In this document: positions 6,355 to 12,096 of the stretch, piece after piece
Layout: each line of letters begins with the position of its first letter
Numbering within the stretch: the stretch's first letter is position 1
NCBI GenBank assembly: GCA_034436295.1
Contig: DAOTVT010000058.1
Span: 1 to 12,096, forward strand
Source of the DNA: DTLA01 sp034436295
Lineage (GTDB): Bacteria; Chloroflexota; Anaerolineae; DTLA01
Length of the DNA: 12,096 nucleotides
Reading direction: 5' to 3'
The notes under the pieces: model-generated
Database searches by the model: none
Seen by the model: the letters and a program-made list of their open reading frames with translations, nothing else
What the model was told of the DNA's origin: nothing
Position numbers and translations under genes: made by a program

Positions 6355-7554
6355 CTATCGCCTCCCGCCCCTGGAGCGCATACTCTCCATGTAAATGTAC
6401 ACGGGGTACATCTCGTTCGTAAACCTGTAGCAACCACGGCCTGCTTCTGGATCCTGCTCTATTACCTGCAACCCCCTCATCTTTTGCAGGAAATTGTTCA
6501 GCACCTTCCGCTCGTCGGCCGTAAGTGCCGCCTCTAACTCTCGCTTTGTGAAGACACTACGGATAGGCTGCTGTCCGCCAAGTTTGCGCAGAATGGAGAA
6601 ATACCTAGGGCTCCTGATTGCCCTGTAGACCCTGGGATCCAGGTACTTTCTCCCGATGCTCTCCGCCGCATTGCGAATGCCCTTGTCTGCGTCTTCAAGG
6701 GTTACGGTGTTGTCTTTCGTAACCCAGAACACTGCATCACCTACCTCGTGCATGAAGATAGGCAGCCCACTTGAGTACCGAACCAGCAATTTCAATGCAT
6801 CAGGTTCAACGGTCATATTGACCTTAGCAAAAGCCTTTTGGAAGAAGCCCTCTACCTCTTCATCCGACAACTTGGGGATGTCCACCACTCGGAAGACCCG
6901 CATAAGAGATGGTTGGTGGCTGCTCAGCGCATCTCGGATGGCCGGGATTCCTGTTGGCATGACAAGCACGGGGTATTTTGGATAATGCGTCGCCGCATAG
7001 TCCACAAAACTCTTGTACCAGTTCGCAAAGTCCGGCTTTTTCGCCAGACCATTGATATCATCCAAGACGATGAAGATTCCTTTTCTTTCTCCCTGCATCC
7101 TCTCGCTGATGTTCCAAAGAGCCTCGGGGAAGCCGCGCACGAGTTCCTTGAGATCGTCGTGGGGCGGAGCAAAACTCACCGAAACGCCAAACAGGTCAAT
7201 TTCCCTCACGTACTTACCAAAGAAGCCGGCGACTCGTTCGTACCACCGCTGTGTCCTCGCCTCTTTGAGGATCGCCTCAAATATGCATCGCACAAACTCT
7301 TCCAGGGTCTCCACGTGCCCCAGGAAGACGTGTACGCCCAGCACATTCTCCCTATTGGCAACAATCTGTCGCAGGAACGCCGCCAATGAACTCTTGCCTA
7401 TCCCCCGTTCGCCGGTCAAGAATACGTTCTCTTGCTTGCCGGACAGCGTTGCGCTGACGTATCTCAGAATCTCCTCAATCTGCTCCTGGCGACCCACAAA
7501 CAACTCAATCGGCACCGGACTTCCCGGCCTAAATGGGCTATCCCCCTTCATCAC
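6355..7554 (-). CDS. AAA-type P-loop ATPase (ORC1/Cdc6-like, ATPase_2/AAA_16 group)
   Basis: A 399-residue ATP-binding protein. 'GERGIGKSS' (48-56, K54) is Walker A and 'IFIVLDD' (160-166) is Walker B. 'VLVMPTGIP' (196-204) is in the sensor-1 position, then 'FRVVDIPKLSDEEVEGFF' begins the lid region. The last 90 residues look like a winged helix ('KRELEAALTADERKVLNNFLQKMRG'). N-terminal 'LFVGRQEQIEEIL' is the box before the P-loop seen in STAND/Cdc6-like ATPases. No effector or transmembrane segment is visible. GC content is visibly lower than in both neighbours (one sampled 60-base line is 40% against 73% for a line of the 5S-like gene), which suggests acquisition. The start ATG has GGAGGT 7 nt upstream. 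It lies between a GNAT gene and hbd with no functional link to either. The cellular role is unknown. Confidence 0.85.
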   Translation of the reverse strand: MMKGDSPFRPGSPVPIELFVGRQEQIEEILRYVSATLSGKQENVFLTGERGIGKSSLAAFLRQIVANRENVLGVHVFLGHVETLEEFVRCIFEAILKEARTQRWYERVAGFFGKYVREIDLFGVSVSFAPPHDDLKELVRGFPEALWNISERMQGERKGIFIVLDDINGLAKKPDFANWYKSFVDYAATHYPKYPVLVMPTGIPAIRDALSSHQPSLMRVFRVVDIPKLSDEEVEGFFQKAFAKVNMTVEPDALKLLVRYSSGLPIFMHEVGDAVFWVTKDNTVTLEDADKGIRNAAESIGRKYLDPRVYRAIRSPRYFSILRKLGGQQPIRSVFTKRELEAALTADERKVLNNFLQKMRGLQVIEQDPEAGRGCYRFTNEMYPVYIYMESMRSRGGRR

Positions 7555-7615
7555 ACAACCTCCGCTTGCCTTTCACGGCACCGGTCGCACTCGGCGCAGG
7601 CGTTCCACGCAAGCG

Positions 7616-8101
7616 TCATGTCAGCGCCTTCTCAAACACTTTCTGCGTCTTCACTGGCGCGTACCCGATGCGCGCGTAGAATGCGTGGGCCTCGGCGCGG
7701 ATGACGTTGGAGCGCAGACGCACCGCCGCCAGCCCCGCGTCCCGCACCCACGCCTCCGCCCGCTCCATGAGCGCGCGCCCGATGCCGCGCCCGCGGTGCG
7801 CCTCGTCCACCACGAGGCCGCCGATCTCCGCATGGGCGCAGGACTCCACCGTCGTTACGGCATACACGTGCACCCAGCCGACGACCTGGCCCTCGGCCTC
7901 GGCGACGAACACCGCATGATCCGCCCGCTGCCCGATGGCGCGCAGGCGCTCCCGGACGGCCTCCTCGGCCGCCGGATAGCCCAATTGACCCGACAGGGCA
8001 GCCACACGCCCCGCGTCCTGCGCATCGGCGCGGCGCAGCAGGATGCCCCCACTATCGCCCGCCAGGCGCGCGTCCCGCCCTGTCGGCGAGGCCCCTGCCA
8101 T
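7616..8101 (-). CDS. GNAT-family N-acetyltransferase
   Basis: A 161-residue single-domain acetyltransferase. The acetyl-CoA pyrophosphate loop is 'HRGRGIGRALM' (102-112), preceded by strand 4 'AEIGGLVVDE', with 'NVIRAEAHAFYARIGYAPV' as the C-terminal substrate/CoA helix and strand. The substrate is not predictable. The start codon ATG at 8101 shares one base with the lipoprotein stop (TAATG), which implies translational coupling; no independent Shine-Dalgarno site is seen. An in-frame ATG at 8146 would give a longer, non-homologous N-terminus inside the lipoprotein gene and is less likely. Confidence 0.9.
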   Translation of the reverse strand: MAGASPTGRDARLAGDSGGILLRRADAQDAGRVAALSGQLGYPAAEEAVRERLRAIGQRADHAVFVAEAEGQVVGWVHVYAVTTVESCAHAEIGGLVVDEAHRGRGIGRALMERAEAWVRDAGLAAVRLRSNVIRAEAHAFYARIGYAPVKTQKVFEKALT

Positions 8102-9165
8102 TACCGCTCGTACACCGCGCCTGTGGGGTGTACCGTAACGAACCACGATCCCTTTGGCCCTATGACGCTCACGTCAAACACGGGAATGGGGCCGACGACC
8201 CAGTTCACTTCCACGTGCCAGTCGCCCGATTCGTACAGGCGCGCGTCGGACCCAGGCGCGGCCTCGGGTTTGGCCCCTTCCGTCCATGTCAGGCCCGCCG
8301 GAACCTTGTCGGCGTAGGTTTTCTGCAAGTAGCCGATGGCCATGTCGCGGGCCTCTTCGGGCGAACCCAGAGGCGCGCCGCCCGTCCACTCCACGTACCC
8401 GACTTCGCGCACCTCGCCCGAAAGGAACACAACGGCATCCCACAGCACCCGCTTCCCCTCCGGATAGGCCCACAGGCTGACCGGGTAGCCCTTCTCCGGC
8501 TCGGCCCACCACAGGATGATGGTTACGGGCGGGTTCGGCGTGTCGTAACGCGTGTACCCTCGGGTGCCGGGCACGGCCTGCCACGACAGGAATTGCGGCA
8601 GGCCCAACTGGGGGTGCGTCTTGACGATGGCATTCGTGATGTACGCCCGTAGTTCGCTCGCCTGGGCCGCGTTGGGTGCAGGCGGCATGGTGCGAGCCGT
8701 CTCGCTCTTGGGCAACTCCTTGAACGCCAGCACCTGAATCACGCGGTCCACGGCCGGCTCTACCGTGGTGATGTGCCGCTTGATGTATGTGGGATACCCC
8801 TTTTCATCGTGGAACTTCGCTTCTTTGACGCCCGGCTCCTGCACCCACTCAATCAGGCCCGGGACGGTGTACGTGTTGGCTGCCGTGGCGTCCAGCGGGT
8901 CGGGCACGGCGTTGGGATCGTCCACATTCCGCACCCATGTGGCATCCAACACGTTGCCATCGCGGACCAAGACGGTGATGCGGGCTTTGCTGGTGGGGTC
9001 CTCGTCCAACAAGGTGATGCGATAGTTGGTGATGCCGGTTGCCTCCCATTTCGCGAGGGCCGACTCGGCGGCTTTGGTGAACTTGGAGCCTCCTCCGCCG
9101 CCCCCGCAGGCACTGAGGGCGAGTGCCAACACGACCAGGACGTAGACGATGCGGCGTAGTTTCAT
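8101..9165 (-). CDS. secreted lipoprotein, N-terminal DUF6174-like region
   Basis: A 354-residue exported protein. Residues 1-20 form a lipoprotein signal: KLRR, a hydrophobic core VYVLVVLALA, and lipobox LSAC with C20 as the lipidation site. A run of six glycines follows as a flexible tether. Residues 30-150 ('ALAKWEATGITNYRITLL', then 'VRDGNV' and 'YPTYIKRHI') resemble the DUF6174 pattern as I recall it. The rest (about 165-354) is beta-rich with many W and G and ends in 'GSWFVTVHPTGAVYER', somewhat like PepSY-type repeats. No catalytic motif is seen. The start is ATG 9165 with GGGAGGAGG 5 nt upstream, preferred over an in-frame ATG at 9186. It is first after the promoter at 9308-9336. The function is unknown; a surface-anchored binding or sensing role is only a guess. 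Confidence 0.85.
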   Translation of the reverse strand: MKLRRIVYVLVVLALALSACGGGGGGSKFTKAAESALAKWEATGITNYRITLLDEDPTSKARITVLVRDGNVLDATWVRNVDDPNAVPDPLDATAANTYTVPGLIEWVQEPGVKEAKFHDEKGYPTYIKRHITTVEPAVDRVIQVLAFKELPKSETARTMPPAPNAAQASELRAYITNAIVKTHPQLGLPQFLSWQAVPGTRGYTRYDTPNPPVTIILWWAEPEKGYPVSLWAYPEGKRVLWDAVVFLSGEVREVGYVEWTGGAPLGSPEEARDMAIGYLQKTYADKVPAGLTWTEGAKPEAAPGSDARLYESGDWHVEVNWVVGPIPVFDVSVIGPKGSWFVTVHPTGAVYER

Positions 9166-9281
9166 GTTCTCCTCCTCCCAACTCATATGTCAGTGAAGGA
9201 TCGTCGTTCCGCCTACAGCGTCGCCGTCTTTGTGCGTTGTGGCTACGGTGCCAAGCGTGCCGCTGCGCGACAGGTGCCCAC

Positions 9282-9300
9282 AGGCGCATGGGGTGCGCCT
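9282..9300 (-). promoter_or_regulatory. 5'-end hairpin of lipoprotein mRNA
   Basis: AGGCGCA and TGCGCCT pair as a perfect 7-bp stem with a 5-nt loop. The hairpin begins at or within a few bases of the transcription start predicted from the promoter at 9308-9336. A stem so close to the 5' end commonly protects mRNA from decay; a regulatory role is not shown. Confidence 0.4.
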
Positions 9301-9307
9301 ACGGACC

Positions 9308-9336
9308 ATTATACCCACAATGGCGCCTTGTGTCCA
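9308..9336 (-). promoter_or_regulatory. sigma-70 promoter of the lipoprotein operon
   Basis: On the minus strand TGGACA (9336-9331) and TATAAT (9313-9308) are spaced by exactly 17 bp: 5/6 and 6/6 matches to consensus. The start would be near 9301, giving a leader of about 135 nt. This is the best minus-strand promoter I see and probably drives the lipoprotein and GNAT genes, possibly reading on into the ATPase and the acyl-CoA genes, for which no separate strong promoter is apparent. Confidence 0.72.
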
Positions 9337-9508
9337 GTATTTGCAAGCGCCGACTCGGCTCCATCGTTGTGTTGGCGGCCGGGGTGCGACGCACGTCCGA
9401 GAGTGCGCCGCACCTGTGCCCATGGCGCGGCCAACGAACTTTCGCGCGGATTCGCGCTCTTCGCGGTTACAACCCCTGGGGCCGCTGCCCGCCCATCGCG
9501 CTTCCGCT

Positions 9509-10510
9509 TCAGGCCAGCGCCATAGCGCCCACCGACTCGCCGGTGTGGATGCGGCGGATGACCTCGCCCAGCAGCGGCGCGACCGACAGAATCTTCAGGT
9601 GCGGCATGTACTTCTCCTGCGGGATGAGCACGGTGTCGGTAACCACGATCTCGCTGAAATCCAGCGGCGACAGGCGCTCCACCGCCGGCGGCGAAAAGAC
9701 GCCATGGGTCGCGCAGGCGTAGATGTCCTGGGCGCCGCGCCTGCGCAGAATCTCAAACGCGCCTGCCAGCGACCCGCCCGTGTCTATCTCGTCGTCCACG
9801 ATGATGGCATTCTTGCCGCGCACGCGCCCGATGAGGTTGAGCACCCGCGCGGTGGGCTTGTTGCCCACGCGGCGCTTCTCAATCACGGCCAGCGGCGCGT
9901 CCAGCGCCTGGGCGAAGTTGCGCGCCCGCTTGGTGGCCCCCACATCCGGCGCCACGATGACCGGGTTCGGGATGCGCTTCTCGCGGAAGTAGCGCACCAG
10001 CAAGGGCATGGCTGTCATCTCGTCCACGGGGATGCTGAAAAACCCCTGAATCTGGCCCGCGTGCAGGTCTAGGGTCAGCACGCGGTTGGCGCCGGCCACG
10101 GTGATCATGTCGGCGATGAGGCGCGCCGTGATGGGCACCCGCGGCTGGTCCTTCTTGTCGGTGCGCCCGTAGCCGTAGTAGGGGATGACGGCGGTGATGC
10201 GCCCGGCCGACGCCCGCTTCAGGGTGTCTATCATGATGAGCAATTCCATGATGTTGCGGTTCACCGGCGAACACGTCGGCTGGATGAGGAACACATCCTG
10301 GGCGCGGACGCTCTTCTTCAGGCGCACGAAGATGTTTTCGTTGGGGAACTCAAAAATCTCCGCCTCGTCCAGCGGCACCTTCAGGTATTCCGAGATGCGC
10401 TGCGCCAGCGGCGGGTTGGCCCGGCCGCTGAACAGGCGCATCGTGCCGTACATCGGCTCCTCATGGTACATGGGTTCTTCGGCGCACGGCGTCCCAGGCA
10501 GCATGGACAT
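9509..10510 (-). CDS. prs: ribose-phosphate pyrophosphokinase (PRPP synthetase)
   Basis: It makes 5-phosphoribosyl diphosphate from ribose 5-phosphate and ATP for nucleotide, histidine and tryptophan synthesis. 'RLFSGRANPPLA' opens the family domain at residue 25. 'FEFPNENIFVRL' and 'YGYGRTDKKDQPRVPITARL' form ATP and ring contacts. 'LDLHAGQIQGFF' carries H150, 'APDVGATKRA' is the ribose-phosphate region, 'EKRR' (211-214) is the catalytic flexible loop, and 'VDDEIDTGGS' (238-247) is the PRPP loop. At 333 residues it is about 20 longer than usual: the N-terminus has an extra stretch with a short internal duplication, EEPMYHEEPMY. AGGAGG lies 8-9 nt before the ATG chosen. If a later ATG (10453, 10435 or 10441) is used, the extension disappears. 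The ribosome site lies inside the end of the preceding acetyltransferase gene, so the two are coupled. Confidence 0.95.
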   Translation of the reverse strand: MSMLPGTPCAEEPMYHEEPMYGTMRLFSGRANPPLAQRISEYLKVPLDEAEIFEFPNENIFVRLKKSVRAQDVFLIQPTCSPVNRNIMELLIMIDTLKRASAGRITAVIPYYGYGRTDKKDQPRVPITARLIADMITVAGANRVLTLDLHAGQIQGFFSIPVDEMTAMPLLVRYFREKRIPNPVIVAPDVGATKRARNFAQALDAPLAVIEKRRVGNKPTARVLNLIGRVRGKNAIIVDDEIDTGGSLAGAFEILRRRGAQDIYACATHGVFSPPAVERLSPLDFSEIVVTDTVLIPQEKYMPHLKILSVAPLLGEVIRRIHTGESVGAMALA

Positions 10511-10513
10511 GGC

Positions 10514-11059
10514 TCATCCCTCCTTTTGCCCGCTCTCCCTCGCGCGGAACTCATGGGCCAACACGCTCATGACATACTGATCCTTGTAGCGGCCGCGCCG
10601 ATACGTGGCATCGCGCAGCGTCCCCTCCCTCACGAAGCCGCATTTTTCGTAGCACCGAATGGCCCGCGGATTGTCGGCGTCCACCCGCAAGTATACCCGA
10701 TGCAGGTTCATCTCCTCAAACGCGAACTGCAACAGCGTCAGGATGGCGTCCGTTCCGTAGCCCTGACCCCAACGGTCCTTCGCGCCGATGAGAATCCCCA
10801 ATTCCGCGTTGCGGTCCAGGTAATGGATGCGGTGCAGGCCGATGTTGCCGATGTGCTCGCCCTCCGTCGTCTCTATGGCGAACGCGCGGTCGCTTTCGCC
10901 GCTGGATGCCCGCAACAACCACTGGCGCTCGTCGTGGGTGGAGATGGGAAAACGCATGGCCAGATGCTCGGTAACTTCGGGGTCATTGACCCATTCGTAG
11001 CACCGGGCCAGGTCGCTCTCCTCCAGGGCGCGCAACCGCACCTTCCGTCCTGTAATCAT
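10514..11059 (-). CDS. GNAT acetyltransferase, RimJ/RimL type (Acetyltransf_3)
   Basis: A 181-residue acetyltransferase. N-terminal 'VRLRALEESDLARCYEWVNDPEV' is typical of the RimJ/RimL and SpeG-like group. 'KDRWGQGYGTDAI' (94-106) is the acetyl-CoA loop, and 'VDADNPRAIRCYEKCGFVREG' (126-146) is the C-terminal signature. Substrates in the family include ribosomal protein N-termini and polyamines; the sequence does not choose between them. The start ATG has AGGAGGAG upstream. The stop is 3 nt before the prs start, with the prs ribosome site in its last codons, so expression is linked to PRPP synthetase. Confidence 0.93.
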   Translation of the reverse strand: MITGRKVRLRALEESDLARCYEWVNDPEVTEHLAMRFPISTHDERQWLLRASSGESDRAFAIETTEGEHIGNIGLHRIHYLDRNAELGILIGAKDRWGQGYGTDAILTLLQFAFEEMNLHRVYLRVDADNPRAIRCYEKCGFVREGTLRDATYRRGRYKDQYVMSVLAHEFRARESGQKEG

Positions 11060-11083
11060 CTTCTCCTCCTATGCTCCTCGCGC

Positions 11084-11839
11084 TCACCGCCAGCCCTTGC
11101 CCATGAGGGTGGTGAAATCGCGAATGTGGCCGAAATGCGGCTCCGGCAGCACCGCCGCTCGGAACGCCTGTTTCCACGTTTCTATGTACGCCTTCGGGAG
11201 CGGGAGCCGATCCATGGCGCGGCACGTCCGTTCCACGTCATACGGCACCGCCTTCAGCGTCAGCCGCCCGCCCTGGAGCACCGCGTAGCACGCGCCGGGC
11301 TTGCCCAGCCGCGGCTCGCCCGCGCTCCCGGGGTTCACGAATCGCCGCCCCGCCCGCCGCAGTCGGAACTGGACGTGCGAGTGGCCGAACAGGATGATCG
11401 GCTCCGGATAGCGCGAGGCCAGCATGGTCCACACCTGTCGCGAACTGTCGGGCCAGATTCTCCCGCCCAGGGCGCGCGGGATTTCCCCGTGCAACAGCCG
11501 TAGGATCACGCCGTCGCGCTCCACGGCCCGCGTCTCCTCAAATCCGGCCAGAAACTCACGGTTGCGCGCCGATATCTGCTCCCGCGTCCAGTCCAGCCAC
11601 GCCACGAACAGGCTGTCCGGGTTCCCTTCCATTACGGGCGCGATCATGTATCGGTCGTGGTTGCCCATCAGGAAGATACCCTTGAGTTGGGCCAGCATGG
11701 ACAGGGTCTCGTTCGGCTCGGGCCCCACGCCCACGGCGTCGCCCAGGAAGAGCACCTCGTCCCACGTTTTCTCCGCGTCCAGGATGGCTTCCAGGGCCGC
11801 CGGCTTGGCGTGAATGTCCGCAAGGATGAGCGATTTCAT
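11084..11839 (-). CDS. metallophosphoesterase (YfcE / calcineurin-like group)
   Basis: A 251-residue cytoplasmic phosphoesterase with a two-metal centre. All motifs are in order: 'LADIHAKPAAL' (D8, H10), 'LGDAVGVGPEPNE' (D34), 'GNHD' (59-62), 'LLHGEI' (H117) and 'FGHSHVQF' (H153, H155), then 'FVNPGSAGEPR', which is common in this subgroup. The substrate is unknown; relatives act on phosphodiesters, and some on diadenosine polyphosphates. The start ATG at 11839 has no recognisable Shine-Dalgarno site, although 'MKSLILADIH' is exactly where family members begin. It is the first gene of the group and lies 24 nt before the acetyltransferase gene. Confidence 0.93.
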   Translation of the reverse strand: MKSLILADIHAKPAALEAILDAEKTWDEVLFLGDAVGVGPEPNETLSMLAQLKGIFLMGNHDRYMIAPVMEGNPDSLFVAWLDWTREQISARNREFLAGFEETRAVERDGVILRLLHGEIPRALGGRIWPDSSRQVWTMLASRYPEPIILFGHSHVQFRLRRAGRRFVNPGSAGEPRLGKPGACYAVLQGGRLTLKAVPYDVERTCRAMDRLPLPKAYIETWKQAFRAAVLPEPHFGHIRDFTTLMGKGWR

Positions 11840-11888
11840 AAGCGTTGATGGTCTGACCTAGGGTGTGGTGCAGGTGGATTGCGTGGAT

Positions 11889-11894
11889 ATTATA
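11889..11894 (-). promoter_or_regulatory. -10 box (TATAAT) upstream of the phosphoesterase gene
   Basis: A perfect TATAAT on the minus strand, 50 bp before the phosphoesterase ATG, in a locally AT-rich patch. No good -35 hexamer is seen; at 15-18 bp upstream there is only a T-rich run (TTTTTGTTT). The transcript would have a leader of about 42 nt. Confidence 0.5.
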
Positions 11895-11941
11895 GCAGGT
11901 TCTCGCCGGAAACAAAAAGGCCTGCCGTGGGGGGCGGATTC

Positions 11942-12096
11942 CACCTCACCCAACCCCGCCCGGCCCTCCCGTTACCCGACACACGGCGGGGCCCACCTCA
12001 CCCAACCCCGCCCGGCCCTCCCGTTGCCCGACGCACGGCGGGGCCCACCTCACCCATCCCCACCCAGCCCTCCCGTTACCCGACGCACGGCGGCGT
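11942..12096. repeat. 52-bp GC-rich tandem repeat, three copies, reaches window edge
   Basis: Units begin at 11942, 11994 and 12046 with CACCTCACCC and have a period of exactly 52 bp. Copies 1 and 2 differ at only two positions that I can see (around 11976 and 11980). The third differs at several more and is cut by the window. CCCCGCC and GGCGGGG within copies 1 and 2 can pair (7 bp); this pairing is broken in copy 3. No ORF is credible across it. The array stands upstream of the phosphoesterase promoter and probably continues beyond the edge. Confidence 0.92.

Larger units (their letters stand above)
9166..9508 (-). other. 343-bp gap between prs and the lipoprotein gene
   Basis: This is the largest intergenic gap in the window. 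It holds the promoter at 9308-9336 and a leader of about 135 nt with a hairpin at 9282-9300. Upstream of the promoter (9337-9508) I see only GC-rich DNA with short CGCG-type stems and no T tract, so no clear terminator for prs. No tRNA and no credible ORF was found. Confidence 0.6.

Noticed and set aside
5495..6394. Plus-strand open frame opposite hbd
   Set aside because: Antisense shadow; the minus strand has complete hydroxyacyl-CoA dehydrogenase motifs.
9166..9508. tRNA or other known RNA gene in the prs-lipoprotein gap
   Set aside because: No cloverleaf, anticodon stem or CCA-adjacent acceptor pairing was recognisable; only promoter and simple hairpins.
11942..12096. CRISPR array
   Set aside because: Units are contiguous 52-bp copies with no unique spacers, and no cas gene is present.

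Overview
The window reads as one long, GC-rich, minus-strand gene block; I see no convincing plus-strand protein gene. Strong Shine-Dalgarno sites, a class I phosphoribosyl-pyrophosphate synthetase, a poly-glycine lipoprotein and a split biotin-dependent carboxyltransferase beside beta-oxidation enzymes suggest a free-living bacterium. Gene style and short GC-rich repeats would suit Chloroflexota (Anaerolineae-like), but that is a weak inference and no marker gene settles it.

Layout in the direction of transcription (right to left). (a) 12096-11942: three copies of a 52-bp GC-rich tandem repeat, running off the window edge. (b) 11839-9509: metallophosphoesterase, a RimJ/RimL-type acetyltransferase and ribose-phosphate pyrophosphokinase, tightly packed behind a TATAAT box. 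(c) 9508-9166: a 343-bp gap holding a near-consensus sigma-70 promoter and a hairpin leader. (d) 9165-6355: lipoprotein, a GNAT acetyltransferase joined by a TAATG overlap, and an AAA-type ATPase of visibly lower GC. (e) 6304-1: 3-hydroxybutyryl-CoA dehydrogenase, acyl-CoA dehydrogenase, carboxyltransferase of the PccB/MmdA/12S family, a small cupin, a 5S/PycB/OadA-type carboxyltransferase without a biotin domain, and a separate biotin carrier protein cut by the window edge.

The last group works as a unit. The 12S-like, 5S-like and 1.3S-like proteins are the three subunit types of a transcarboxylase (methylmalonyl-CoA + pyruvate <-> propionyl-CoA + oxaloacetate). The same parts could instead serve a sodium-pumping decarboxylase or an acyl-CoA/pyruvate carboxylase if a membrane beta subunit or a biotin carboxylase lies outside the window. 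Together with the two beta-oxidation enzymes they link short-chain acyl-CoA metabolism to the C3/C4 acid pool.

The most unexplained stretch is the 291-bp gap (417-707) between the 5S-like gene and the biotin carrier. It holds a textbook plus-strand promoter (TTGACA-17-TATACT) with an inverted repeat in its spacer, and an intrinsic terminator about 65 nt downstream, so it looks like a small-RNA gene pointing against the operon. It also holds a protein-like 51-codon minus frame directly after, and in frame with, the 5S stop codon. A heptanucleotide repeat (5397-5452) with two mutually exclusive hairpins fills the hbd-acd gap, and two units of the same heptamer lie in the putative small RNA.
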